64,000 bases of DNA, taken from assembly GCA_944325415.1 (NCBI GenBank), contig CALUZW010000010.1, positions 1 through 64,000 of the forward strand. The letters are read 5' to 3'. The position numbers and the translations under genes were made by a program. Source of the stretch: an uncultured Bacteroidales bacterium. GTDB lineage: Bacteria; Bacteroidota; Bacteroidia; Bacteroidales; UBA11471. A model generated the notes under the pieces. That model did no database searches. It had not been told where the DNA came from and worked only from the letters and a program-made list of their open reading frames with translations. Below are positions 53,674 to 63,301 of this stretch, piece after piece; positions within the stretch are counted from its first letter, which is position 1; the number at the start of each line of letters is the position of its first letter.

Positions 53674-55977
53674 TTAGAACGGGTAGCCGATGGCCAGGTG
53701 GAAGGCCAGACTCTTTCCGAAACTGTCCATGTTGTAATAGTGTGGCTTGTCGTTGTTGTAGGGGGCATGCAGGCCGATTCCCATGTCGAGACGAAGTATC
53801 AGGAAACTGATGTCGTAGCGCAACCCCACTCCGGTACCGAGGGCGATGTCGCGCCAGAAGGTTTTCTTGTTGAGCGTTCCTCCGGGACGGTTTGCCTCAG
53901 CTTTGAGCAGCCAGATGTTTCCGGCATCGAGAAAAACGGCGCCATGAAGGTCACCCAAGATGGGGAAGCGCAGTTCGACATTGCTTTCGAGCTTGAAGTT
54001 TCCCGTCTGGTCGAGATAGGCATCGACCTGGTCTTGCGGCGGTGCATAGCTGCCGGGGCCTACGGTACGTATGGTAAAGGCCCGTATGCTGTTGGCACCT
54101 CCGATGTAGAACTGTTCGCTATAAGGCAATACCGACGAGTTGCCATAGGCCCAGCCCGCTCCTACCAGGAAACGGGTGGCCAGCTCCACATCGCCCCACA
54201 AGCGGCGGTAATAGCGAAAGTCGGTTGTCGCTTTGGCAAACTGGGAGAAGGGTATGCCGAGAAACTTCTTCTGCCCGGGGGTACCCGACACCACCCACGA
54301 AAGTAAGTTTCCGGCAGTAGAGGCCGAAGTCTGCCAATAGATGTGATTGGCATCGTGGGGTCCAAACTGACAATTATAGCGGTAGATATAGCCCAGCGTA
54401 GGAATCAACTGGTTACGGAAACTCAGGGCAATGGCCGGATTCTCTTGCAGGGTACTGTCGAAAGAGGCGGTCGAGTTCATCAGGTAATTATAGCCGATTT
54501 TGGGCAGTTGCAGGGTGTGCGAACTCGTGGCCGAGGACTGGAAATCGAATGCAAACGAGGTATTCAGCGACATCATGCGGAAATATTGCGGGCGGTTCAT
54601 CAACTCGGCACTGAGCTGCACCGTAGTCTTGCCACCGTAACGGCGCTCGACCCGGGAGTTCCAGAAGAGTGCCGACGGTAAGAGCCGCGGAAAGGCCAAC
54701 GAGGCTTTGAGCCCGAACTCGTAGGAGTTGAGCAACGACGACCGGGTGGCCGTAGCCTGCCGCTTCCCGGTCTGCCACTCATACGAACCAGTGAGTTCGA
54801 GCGAGAGCCGCTCGCCCCCGCCGAAGACGTTGTTATGGGCCAGACCGAAGATGACTCCGGGGCCTATAAAGCTATTGGTCGAAGAGGTAACATTGGCTTC
54901 GAACCAGGCCTCCATCGGGGTGTCCATGGCGGCATCGAGGGTGATGTCGAGTACGTCGGAGAGGGTATCGGGGCGGGATACCGCCACGTTGACATAGCGG
55001 AACACCCCCATGCGCACGAGACTGTTGAGCGACTCGGTCTGCCGGTCAAGGGTGTAGAGGTCGCCGGTGCGGAGGGTGATGTTCCGCTCGACAAAGCGCT
55101 TCCTGATTTTGAGGGGAGCCTGATAGATGAAGGTAACGTTGGTGAGTTCGACCGTATCGACAGCTCCCTGCCCCGAGGCCGACTTCAAGTCGAAGGTTAC
55201 ATGCCCCACCCGATAGGGTTGCAGTGTCTCGGGCGGGAGATTGCCCAGCAACTGCAAGCGCAACGCCACCTCATAGGGCGAGGCCGTGGTATCGGCCAGA
55301 TAGGAGAGATACTCGGGGCGGAAGAAGTAGTAGCCGTGATTGCGAAGTTCCGAGGCTATGCGCGACCGTTCGGAGGCCAGGACATCGGCCCGGTACACAT
55401 CGCCTACCCGAATGAGAGAGGAGGCACGCGTCGAGTCGATAAGGGCCGTCAACGGGGTTACCGGCTCGGGATAGGAGAGCGACCCATAATGCCAGGGCCG
55501 GCCATAGGTTACATCATAGGTGATGCGGGCTTTCCGGCTGTTCTTCCGGTTGTAATCGAGTGTGTAGGAGGCCGACGAAGAGAAGTAGCCGTAGTTGGCC
55601 AGTATGTCGGGGACAACAGCGACCCGCAGGTCGGGCTGCACGGTAGAGATGAGTACGGGAGTCTTGGCAAAGCGCTCGTAAAACCAGTGCTTGAAGCCTT
55701 TGTCCTTCTTGGGGGTTACATGGGTGTAGACCCACAGTCCGAAGGGGAACGGCCAGCGCACATAAGGGCTGTACAGGGCATTGTTGGGCTTGACCGAAAG
55801 GGCATCGCGCACCGCCGACTCGGCATCGGACGAGAGTTTCACACCTCTCTCCGCGGGCTCGATGTGCATCTTCTTCACCCCGGTATAAAGTACCTCACCG
55901 TTGTCCAGGCGGCTCGTCGTGTCGCACCCGGCGACAACCAGCATACACAGGCACAAAAGAATTCCCCACTTTTTCAT
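53674..55977 (-). CDS. tamL: TamL-type outer-membrane lipoprotein (Omp85 family)
   Basis: This is a 767-residue Omp85/BamA-family protein. It begins with a lipoprotein signal (MKKWGILLCLCMLVVAGC), has POTRA-like domains (about residues 130-370) and a C-terminal 16-strand barrel ending SLAFHLAIGYPF. Residues such as IGGANSIRAF (the VRGF/Y-type motif on the barrel loop) lie near residue 640. In Bacteroidota the lipidated TamA homologue TamL works with TamB in outer-membrane assembly. It starts inside the end of tamB (ATGA overlap, 4 bases), so the two are translated together. Confidence 0.9.
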   Translation of the reverse strand: MKKWGILLCLCMLVVAGCDTTSRLDNGEVLYTGVKKMHIEPAERGVKLSSDAESAVRDALSVKPNNALYSPYVRWPFPFGLWVYTHVTPKKDKGFKHWFYERFAKTPVLISTVQPDLRVAVVPDILANYGYFSSSASYTLDYNRKNSRKARITYDVTYGRPWHYGSLSYPEPVTPLTALIDSTRASSLIRVGDVYRADVLASERSRIASELRNHGYYFFRPEYLSYLADTTASPYEVALRLQLLGNLPPETLQPYRVGHVTFDLKSASGQGAVDTVELTNVTFIYQAPLKIRKRFVERNITLRTGDLYTLDRQTESLNSLVRMGVFRYVNVAVSRPDTLSDVLDITLDAAMDTPMEAWFEANVTSSTNSFIGPGVIFGLAHNNVFGGGERLSLELTGSYEWQTGKRQATATRSSLLNSYEFGLKASLAFPRLLPSALFWNSRVERRYGGKTTVQLSAELMNRPQYFRMMSLNTSFAFDFQSSATSSHTLQLPKIGYNYLMNSTASFDSTLQENPAIALSFRNQLIPTLGYIYRYNCQFGPHDANHIYWQTSASTAGNLLSWVVSGTPGQKKFLGIPFSQFAKATTDFRYYRRLWGDVELATRFLVGAGWAYGNSSVLPYSEQFYIGGANSIRAFTIRTVGPGSYAPPQDQVDAYLDQTGNFKLESNVELRFPILGDLHGAVFLDAGNIWLLKAEANRPGGTLNKKTFWRDIALGTGVGLRYDISFLILRLDMGIGLHAPYNNDKPHYYNMDSFGKSLAFHLAIGYPF

Positions 55978-58900
55978 GGCTGCGACGATGAAGGGTTTGA
56001 CACTTGCTGTTTGCGGGACGAACGGCGGAAGAGATCGGCCAGGCGCGACAGTTTTTTCCGCACGGCAAAGCCCAGCCCCGTCTCGGTTACCTCACCTTCG
56101 AGAATGGTCTCCTGCCCCGTGTGACGGAATATTTTCAACACCATGTTGTCGCGCCGGTCGAGTTTGTATTCGAGGGCGATGTCGTCGACCAGATTTTCTT
56201 TCAGGGCCTGAGTCGAATTGTCGTCGGGCGAATAGCTGCCACCGACAACGATGCGCACCCGGTCGTTGAAAAGATCTTTGGAAAGCTGGTAGGAGTAGTC
56301 GGTGCGCATCGTCCCGTCGGCCTCACCGCGACTGTTGATACCAAAGCTGAGGTTCACGTTTTTGAGGTTGTTGCGCGACCACTTGTTCAACTCGTTTTGC
56401 AGGAACTGGTTGAGCGGATTGCCCGTAAAAAGGTCGCCCTGCGACGCACTGGGGCCGGTGTAGGTATTGTAGATGAGCAGACTCATCGCCTGGGAGGCCC
56501 GCTGCTCGGCGGTCATGGAAGTGAGCTCATTCTGTATGGTCATGTCGCCCGGCGCAGCCACATCGAAAACGATGGAGAGATTGTCGAGCGACTGGGTAAT
56601 AGCAATAGACACCTGAAACTGTACCGTGCGTGTGGTCCCGCCTGAGGCTACATCGACCGACAGCCTGTCGATGGCCGTGATATCCAGCACAGGGTCGGCC
56701 ATGTCGCCCTCCCACACTACCGAGCTGCCCTCCTTGATGGAAAAGAGTTTCTGCCCAATAAGCGGGGGCGTGTAGCACACCGTACCGCCCGACAGTTCGT
56801 AGCGACCGGTAAATCGGCTGTCGCCCAACTTGTTCATGGAGTAGGTAAGGCTACCGCCGCCCTGCAAGTCGATGCGGCTGTTCCCGTCGGGGGTGAGTTC
56901 GACCGAGAGCGATACCGCATTGCCTATATCTATGTTGACCAACATATCCATGCCCGATACCGGACGGAACGTCGGAGCCGACTCTTCGCTCACGGTATCG
57001 GCAAACGAGGTGAAGGTAACCATGTCGCCGTAGTTGTTCACCCCCGGCAACGAATTGCTCTCGCGCAAGACATAGGTAGCTTCGGTACCGTTGAGCAGGA
57101 CGAGTTTGCCACGCACCGACAATGCATCGGCATACCCGCGCACCGAGGCATCGACATCGGCCGCGGCCTTGCCATAAAGCATCGAGGTGCGGTTCTTGGA
57201 CTGATTGAAAATTTCGAAGTTATGTCCCGCCACACGGGCATCGACATAGGGCCGGGTAAGGTCGGCGACATCGACATGACCGGTAATGTTGAGCGGCTCG
57301 TTGTTGGGTCCCGATATGCAGAAAGTATCAATCTGCACACGGCTCCCCGACATTGAAACGACCGCCGGTGAAAAACGGAACGAAGCCCCCACCATCGGTA
57401 TCACGGCACGCCCCTCATCGACAGAGAGACGCCCCGCCATACGGGGAGCATCAATACGTCCCGTTAGCGACACATCGCCCCGCAGCAGTCCCTCTATCCG
57501 CGCCATATCGTCGGGCAGGAAAGCATTGGCCACCGACAGGGGGAAGGCAGGAAAACCGACTTTTAAATCGAGCGGCTCGGCCGACAAGGTATCGGTATCG
57601 TAACGGAGCGACAGATCGACGGCATCGAGCGTGTCGACAGCCAGGGTCGCCCCTGCCTGCATGAGCGTGGACGAGAGCTGACGGTAATCGAGTGCAAGAG
57701 CCATGTTTCCCACCCACCGGCCGTCGTAGAGCGTCGAGTCGAGACGCACCGTACCACCCACCACGGGATAGCCGCCGGAAAAATCGGTCGACAGCGCCGT
57801 AGAGAGAAGGGCCGACACGGGAGGTGTCCCGGGCAATGTCTGCAAAATGGGGGCCAGTCTCAGATTCTCGATATCGAGATATATCGTGTCGGCACCGGGG
57901 TTCGCACCCGACCGTAACGAGAACGACTGTATATCGTGCCGCAGCAGCACATCGGCCGCCAGGCGTCCGTCGAAATAGTAATCGATAAAGTTATCGGCAT
58001 TGAGCGACCAGTCAGGCACACCCAGCGTAGGCGATTCAGGAGCCAGCGTCAGATGCAGCAGAGAGTCGGACACGCGGGCACCCATGTCGAGAACCAAGCC
58101 GGGCACCTGCTCCTGATAGCACTGCCGCAGCGCGGCGTAAAGTTCGTTCTGCGCCACATAGCCTGAGACACCGGCCCGGGCCAGCAACGCCGACGTGGCG
58201 GGAGTGTTTCCCAACTGCACGGCATAGCGCAACCGTTCGCCATCGTGATGCAAAGAGGCGGTCAGCGTATCGGCCGCAAAGGAAGAGAGCGCTACCCCCT
58301 CGGCCTGCGCCTCAAAGAAGAACGGCACATCGGGAGCATTACCTGACGAGATGTGGAGAGAATCGAATACGACCCCGCTCCCGGCCAACAGCTTCTCTAC
58401 AACCTGCTCGGGCACCAACCGGCCCTGCAACTGGAAATCGGGCAACATGGCACACCACGCCGACGGGTCGACACGTTTGACATGAAGCGCACGTGCAACC
58501 GAATCGCCCAAGGCCGAAACATCGGCCAGAAGCGAATCGACACCCACCGGCGATGAGAAGGCCAACTGCGCTCCGGGGAAATCTACCCGGGCATCGAGCG
58601 AATCCTGCAACACGTCGGCCGTAACGACAATATGGTCGAAGAGATTGTCCATATCCAGGAGATGCAACCCCACCATATCGAGCCGAGTCTTCACGGCATA
58701 TTCGTTTTTGTTGTTAGCCCAGGCCTGCACATCGATAGAAGACGAGAAGGTCAAGGAGTCGTCGGCAAGACGGGCGGTCTTCAAGTCGAGCCAGTCAATC
58801 TCGCCGGTAAGGCGGGCCGTATAGTCGGAAGAATCGATGAGGCCCGTCAACTGCAAATCGAGACGGGCAGCACTGTCGACACACAGGATATGCGCCCCTA

Positions 58901-60698
58901 CCCGACCGGAATCGAGCGCGGCGTCGAAGCCGAAATCACGGAAACGGTAGCCGCCGTAATCGAGACTGTCGACATAAAGCACCGCCTCGGCCCGCATACG
59001 GGGCGAGAACGGGTCGAGCCCGCAACCATCGGCTTGCAGAGAAAAGGTCAGGGGACCGACATTTTCATGCGGCAGAAAGGCATCGACGGGAAACGCCCGC
59101 CACTGTGTCTCGACACGATAGGCCGTATCGGCAAACCGATATGAGGCATCAAGACGGGCCATGCCCTGCAATACCTCCCAGGAGAGTTGCGCCTGCACAT
59201 CACGGCCATTGCGGAAAGCAACCTGGCTCTCCATCGCCATCGAATCGGGCAAGGCAAACTGCCCGGCCTCAGCATCCCCCATCAATCGGGGAATAAAAGA
59301 CAAGCGGTATAACTGAGCCGAAAGAGCGGCTTGTGCCGCCAGGCTGTCGGCCCGGGTGAGCGACTGCACGGTAGCGACGGCCTCAAAATCGGCCGCATCG
59401 GGCAGAGTGGCGCGAAAACGGGTCAGCCGCAGACTGTCCAACAGCCCTTCGGCATCCAGTTGCAAGGTGAACGACCGGAAAGGCAGAGCCGCCAACAACG
59501 TATCGAGTGCCGGCATGAACAGCTCCACATCGTCGAGACCCGCTTCGACATTCATTGTCGCCGAGAGAGCCGCACGGCCATTCATGGCAAGAGCGGAGGC
59601 ATCGGCCAGGAGCGAAGCCGTGAGGGAGGAGTGGCGGGTATCGAGCCGTAAGGCTTCCAGACTCACGGCTGCCGAATCCATGGAGAACGAGGCCTCGCCC
59701 CGGTCAACCGCCAGCCCCGAACGCTCGGTCAACGACAACGACCGCAACCGGGCAGCCACATCGCCTCCCCGGTTATAGACCGAGTCGAGCCGCAGGGCCA
59801 AATCGGAGATTTCTATGAAGGAGGCGTCGAAACCCTTACGGGGAGCATGACCTTTCACACCATAAACGACCTGTGTGCCATCGATACCCACCCGCCGGGC
59901 CACAACCGTCCACGGCGCAGCCGGCGCAGAGGCCCCGTCGGCAACGACGGGTTCTTCGGGAGAAGGAGGTACGACAACAGAGGTATCGGTAAGCATCGAC
60001 AAGCTACCCCGGTGCAGGAAGATACTCTCCACATCGACCTGCTGACGAGACAGGTCGACCGAGGCGCCAAGAGCCGCCACGGCCCCGGCAGCCGCTGAAA
60101 GGAACGACTCCCGGTAGGCACCCGTCATCAGATAATCTATATCCTGCAAAGCTATCGAGTCAACAGCAAAGCGCCATGCCAGAGGAGCCGTCGCCGTCGT
60201 ATCGGCATCGACGTCGGGTACCGGTCGTCCGTTTGTCAAGGTAACCGACCCTCCGCCCAGCTGCAAAAGGCCAGCCCGGAGCGACATCTCACGGAGATGT
60301 ACGTTTACGGGAGCAATCAGCACACTGTCGAGACGCACCCCAATGGCAAAGCCGGTGGTATCGGCATAGGCAAAGAAAACGTCTTGGAGCGACAACCGGG
60401 GAACAACCGCCTCTCCACGGAGCAACGGCAGAAGCCGTACCTCGGTATGCAGCGACTGCAACGCACAGAGGGTATCGCCTCCGGCAATCACGCATACACC
60501 CGAGAGGTCGAGCCGCAGCGGGAAGCGCAAACGGAGGTCCGAGACCGAAACCGTCATTGACGAATCGGAGAGCATGTCAGAGGCCATTCTCACCCCGGCC
60601 CGCTGCACGGGCGGCACATAAAGCAATGCCACCAGCAGGAGCAGCAGCCCGAGAACAGACAGCCACACAACAGCCACATATCGGAACAAACGTCTCAT
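55974..60698 (-). CDS. tamB: TamB-like translocation and assembly protein
   Basis: This is a 1574-residue protein of the TamB/AsmA-like superfamily. A single N-terminal membrane helix (RYVAVVWLSVLGLLLLLVALLYV) anchors it in the inner membrane. The long middle is beta-rich, and the last 400 residues form the TamB C-terminal (DUF490) domain. FDVAAPGDMTIQNELTSMTAEQRASQAMSLLIYN is a hallmark stretch near 1390-1420. It probably forms a hydrophobic groove that guides lipids or barrel proteins to TamL, with which it shares an ATGA overlap. I chose ATG 60698; a longer in-frame extension overlaps ilvC and lacks protein-like composition. Confidence 0.93.
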   Translation of the reverse strand: MRRLFRYVAVVWLSVLGLLLLLVALLYVPPVQRAGVRMASDMLSDSSMTVSVSDLRLRFPLRLDLSGVCVIAGGDTLCALQSLHTEVRLLPLLRGEAVVPRLSLQDVFFAYADTTGFAIGVRLDSVLIAPVNVHLREMSLRAGLLQLGGGSVTLTNGRPVPDVDADTTATAPLAWRFAVDSIALQDIDYLMTGAYRESFLSAAAGAVAALGASVDLSRQQVDVESIFLHRGSLSMLTDTSVVVPPSPEEPVVADGASAPAAPWTVVARRVGIDGTQVVYGVKGHAPRKGFDASFIEISDLALRLDSVYNRGGDVAARLRSLSLTERSGLAVDRGEASFSMDSAAVSLEALRLDTRHSSLTASLLADASALAMNGRAALSATMNVEAGLDDVELFMPALDTLLAALPFRSFTLQLDAEGLLDSLRLTRFRATLPDAADFEAVATVQSLTRADSLAAQAALSAQLYRLSFIPRLMGDAEAGQFALPDSMAMESQVAFRNGRDVQAQLSWEVLQGMARLDASYRFADTAYRVETQWRAFPVDAFLPHENVGPLTFSLQADGCGLDPFSPRMRAEAVLYVDSLDYGGYRFRDFGFDAALDSGRVGAHILCVDSAARLDLQLTGLIDSSDYTARLTGEIDWLDLKTARLADDSLTFSSSIDVQAWANNKNEYAVKTRLDMVGLHLLDMDNLFDHIVVTADVLQDSLDARVDFPGAQLAFSSPVGVDSLLADVSALGDSVARALHVKRVDPSAWCAMLPDFQLQGRLVPEQVVEKLLAGSGVVFDSLHISSGNAPDVPFFFEAQAEGVALSSFAADTLTASLHHDGERLRYAVQLGNTPATSALLARAGVSGYVAQNELYAALRQCYQEQVPGLVLDMGARVSDSLLHLTLAPESPTLGVPDWSLNADNFIDYYFDGRLAADVLLRHDIQSFSLRSGANPGADTIYLDIENLRLAPILQTLPGTPPVSALLSTALSTDFSGGYPVVGGTVRLDSTLYDGRWVGNMALALDYRQLSSTLMQAGATLAVDTLDAVDLSLRYDTDTLSAEPLDLKVGFPAFPLSVANAFLPDDMARIEGLLRGDVSLTGRIDAPRMAGRLSVDEGRAVIPMVGASFRFSPAVVSMSGSRVQIDTFCISGPNNEPLNITGHVDVADLTRPYVDARVAGHNFEIFNQSKNRTSMLYGKAAADVDASVRGYADALSVRGKLVLLNGTEATYVLRESNSLPGVNNYGDMVTFTSFADTVSEESAPTFRPVSGMDMLVNIDIGNAVSLSVELTPDGNSRIDLQGGGSLTYSMNKLGDSRFTGRYELSGGTVCYTPPLIGQKLFSIKEGSSVVWEGDMADPVLDITAIDRLSVDVASGGTTRTVQFQVSIAITQSLDNLSIVFDVAAPGDMTIQNELTSMTAEQRASQAMSLLIYNTYTGPSASQGDLFTGNPLNQFLQNELNKWSRNNLKNVNLSFGINSRGEADGTMRTDYSYQLSKDLFNDRVRIVVGGSYSPDDNSTQALKENLVDDIALEYKLDRRDNMVLKIFRHTGQETILEGEVTETGLGFAVRKKLSRLADLFRRSSRKQQVSNPSSSQP

Positions 60699-60825
60699 TT
60701 CTCTGCCAATAATACACGACGAATTTACAGAAAAAAGAGGTTGTGCAAGATAGTTTTCTAAAAAAAATGCACACTCTTTTCGAGCAAAACGCCGCCGAGG
60801 AGGGTTTGTTTGCGGCGGCGCACAA

Positions 60826-60862
60826 AAAATCCGGGCAGAACCGCCAAAGGTCCTGCCCGGTT
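60826..60862 (-). terminator. Terminator after ilvC
   Basis: CCGGGCAG pairs with CTGCCCGG around a 14-base loop, and on the minus strand TTTTTTG follows after one base. It lies about 25 bases past the ilvC stop codon. A second GC-rich hairpin lies just beyond (60790-60820). Confidence 0.85.
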
Positions 60863-60886
60863 TTCTATCGGTGAATCGACAAGAGA

Positions 60887-61933
60887 TTAGTTGTTTTCGG
60901 GACGAAGTTTGCGAACTACGGCACCGGTACGCCACATTTCGCTTTCGCGCAGAGCGGCCAACTCTTTTTCGAGACCTTCGCGATAGTCGGGTTTGCTGTT
61001 GGTGTCGATAGAGCGTTGAGCTTCGTTTCCGCAAGCCACCTCGTTGTAGAGTTTCTCAAAGACGGGTTTCACGGCATCGTGGAACGGACCCATCCAGTCG
61101 AGGGCACCGCGTTGAGCCGTCGTCGAGCAGTTGGCATACATCCAGTCCATACCCTTTTCGGCGAAAAGAGGCATCAGCGACTGGGTGAGCTCCTCAACTG
61201 TTTCGTTGAAAGCCTCGGAAGGTTCGTGGCCATGTTCGCGCAGCACCTCATATTGAGCCAGCAGGAGACCCTGAATAGCACCCATCAGCGTTCCGCGTTC
61301 GCCGGTAAGGTCGGAGTAAACTTCTCTCTTGAAGGTGGTTTCGAAGAGATAACCCGAACCTACACCGATACCGAGAGCAATAACGCGCTCTTTGGCACGG
61401 CCGGTAGCATCTTGATAAATGGCATAGCTCGAATTGAGACCGCGACCTTGGAGGAACATACGGCGCAAGCTGGTTCCCGAACCTTTGGGAGCTACCATGA
61501 TAACATCGATGTCGGCGGGAGGAATGATGTGGGTACGCTCCTTGTAGGTGATACCGAAGCCGTGTGAGAAGTAGAGGGCTTTTCCGGCGGTGAGGTAAGG
61601 TTTGATACGAGGCCACACTTCGATTTGAGCAGCATCGGAGAGCAAGTATTGGATAATGGTAGCGCGCTGGCAAGCCTCTTCGATTTCAAAAAGAGTTTCA
61701 CCCGGTACCCAACCGTCGGCAACGGCCTTATCCCAGGTTTTGCCACCTTTGCGTTGTCCTACGATAACGTTGAAACCGTTGTCGCGCAGGTTGAGGCTCT
61801 GGCCGGGACCTTGCACGCCATAACCGATAACTGCGATTACCTCGTCTTTGAGTACTTCTCTTGCTTTTTCCAACGGAAATTCTTCACGGGTAACGACATT
61901 CTCGTCAACACCGCCAAAATTAATTACTGCCAT
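60887..61933 (-). CDS. ilvC: Ketol-acid reductoisomerase
   Basis: IlvC rearranges and reduces acetolactate or acetohydroxybutyrate in valine/isoleucine synthesis, with NAD(P)H. The 348-residue protein has an N-terminal Rossmann domain (VIAVIGYGVQGPGQSLNLRDNG) near residue 31 and the C-terminal helical knotted domain, with SDLTGERGTLMGAIQGLL near 200-217 where the metal ligands Asp and Glu sit. The ilvB-ilvN-thioesterase-ilvC order is in line with branched-chain synthesis. Start ATG 61933 is 29 bases after the thioesterase gene. Confidence 0.96.
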   Translation of the reverse strand: MAVINFGGVDENVVTREEFPLEKAREVLKDEVIAVIGYGVQGPGQSLNLRDNGFNVIVGQRKGGKTWDKAVADGWVPGETLFEIEEACQRATIIQYLLSDAAQIEVWPRIKPYLTAGKALYFSHGFGITYKERTHIIPPADIDVIMVAPKGSGTSLRRMFLQGRGLNSSYAIYQDATGRAKERVIALGIGVGSGYLFETTFKREVYSDLTGERGTLMGAIQGLLLAQYEVLREHGHEPSEAFNETVEELTQSLMPLFAEKGMDWMYANCSTTAQRGALDWMGPFHDAVKPVFEKLYNEVACGNEAQRSIDTNSKPDYREGLEKELAALRESEMWRTGAVVRKLRPENN

Positions 61934-61962
61934 TTTGTGTCTGGTTTTTAAGTATGAAACAA

Positions 61963-62709
61963 TTAAATAAATATCACTTTACTGCGGCAAATGACTTCGC
62001 CGTCGATTTTTTTCACTTCGATATGGTATTCGCCCCGCCCCATGTCCTGACAATAGAATTGCAGCGTGTCGCCATAACGGCTCTCGTTGACATAGGCTAT
62101 CTCGAAACGTTTTACCCTTCGCGTCTTATAGAGGTCGAGAGGGAAAATATCGAGTATGTGGTCGATATACTTGATGCTGTTGACATGACCGTTGATGTCG
62201 ATGTCGCTGTACCGTATCACCCGCTCGTACACGGGTTCCGATGCCACGGCCTTGACCTTTCCGGCTCGTTCGATGGGACAAGGATTGTCGCACACGTAAC
62301 GGGTTATGGCCCCGTCGTTGATGCTGAGAAGGTCGACCGGCTTGCGGGTGTCGACATCAATCATCGCCCACACCGAGCGGGCATAACCGAGGGGGTTCCC
62401 TTCGCTGTCGAACACGGCGAAATTGCGGTCGGTAAAAAGGCGGTACACGCTCTCGACCCACGTCTGTATGGAGAATTTCTCGGTCTGACGGGGAGCGTCT
62501 TCGACAAACTCCAACACCAATCGCGAAAGAACCCAGGTATAGTGTCCTTCGTTCAGGGTTGTAATACCAAAACCTCTATCGGAAGCATGAAAATTGGCCA
62601 CATTCAACAACAGATTTCCCAGTACGCCCATGGAAAGGCGTCCTCTGAAATCGGAGCAGAAAGGCTCCACAACAAACGGATAGGTACCGATTTTCTGATC
62701 TTCGCTCAT
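61963..62709 (-). CDS. Acyl-ACP thioesterase
   Basis: This 248-residue double hot-dog protein of the acyl-ACP thioesterase family releases free fatty acids from acyl carrier protein. Features include FRGRLSMGVLGNLLLNVANFHASDRGFG near residue 20, HYTWVLSRLVLEF near 57, and the second domain with RYSDIDINGHVNSIKYIDHILD near 168-189, which holds the conserved Asp, Asn and His (D-x-N-x-H-V-N). It lies between ilvN and ilvC in the branched-chain operon, 29 bases before ilvC. The embedded position suggests a link with branched-chain acyl primers, which are made from the same pathway. Confidence 0.93.
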   Translation of the reverse strand: MSEDQKIGTYPFVVEPFCSDFRGRLSMGVLGNLLLNVANFHASDRGFGITTLNEGHYTWVLSRLVLEFVEDAPRQTEKFSIQTWVESVYRLFTDRNFAVFDSEGNPLGYARSVWAMIDVDTRKPVDLLSINDGAITRYVCDNPCPIERAGKVKAVASEPVYERVIRYSDIDINGHVNSIKYIDHILDIFPLDLYKTRRVKRFEIAYVNESRYGDTLQFYCQDMGRGEYHIEVKKIDGEVICRSKVIFI

Positions 62710-62722
62710 AACAGCATATATT

Positions 62723-63289
62723 TTATCTGGCTGCCTCGTTCTGTTTGGCTCTCAAATAGCGGGCCTCCCGTTCGGCCAGGAATTCATTGACCCGTTCTAC
62801 GCAACTCTTGGTCAGAGCAATACGCCCCGAACGCACAAATTGGAGTACGCAGCCCAGTTGTTGCAGTTCGTCGTAGAAGGAGGTGATATCTTCGGTCGTA
62901 CCGTCTTTCTCCAACGCCGAATAGGTGGGATTCACCTCCACCACACGGGCGTTGTAGCGGCGAATGAGCTCCGACACTTTCGGTTCACGTTCGAGCACCG
63001 GCGTCGAGAGCTTGTAAAGGGCTATCTCGTGCGAGAAAATCTCCTCATCGGTGAAATAATGTGCTTGCAGGACGTCGATTTTCTTCTCGATTTGCCGCAC
63101 GATTTTCTTGATGGTGTCTTCGTCGGTCCATGCGGTAATGGTATATTTATGTACCCCCTTTATCGACGAGGCCGACACATTGAGACTCTCGATGTTGATC
63201 TGTCTGCGGGTGAAAACGGCCGTAATCTGGTTGAGCAGACCGGCGATGTTTTCGGAGTAGACAATCATCGTATATAATTTCTTATCCAT
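62723..63289 (-). CDS. ilvN: Acetolactate synthase small (regulatory) subunit
   Basis: IlvN carries ACT domains that bind valine and control IlvB. The 188-residue protein has the first ACT domain (KLYTMIVYSENIAGLLNQITAVFTRRQINIESLNVS) and a second similar domain (VEVNPTYSALEKDG region onward). I chose ATG 63289; ATG 63301, directly after the ilvB stop codon, is an alternative that adds four residues. It is translationally coupled with ilvB and lies 13 bases upstream of the thioesterase gene. Confidence 0.93.
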   Translation of the reverse strand: MDKKLYTMIVYSENIAGLLNQITAVFTRRQINIESLNVSASSIKGVHKYTITAWTDEDTIKKIVRQIEKKIDVLQAHYFTDEEIFSHEIALYKLSTPVLEREPKVSELIRRYNARVVEVNPTYSALEKDGTTEDITSFYDELQQLGCVLQFVRSGRIALTKSCVERVNEFLAEREARYLRAKQNEAAR

Positions 63290-63301
63290 AACGATCAGCA
63301 T

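Noticed and set aside
55974..61034. Longer tamB frame starting at 61034 inside ilvC
   Set aside because: The extension overlaps ilvC and two hairpins and is low-complexity basic sequence; ATG 60698 gives a clear membrane anchor.
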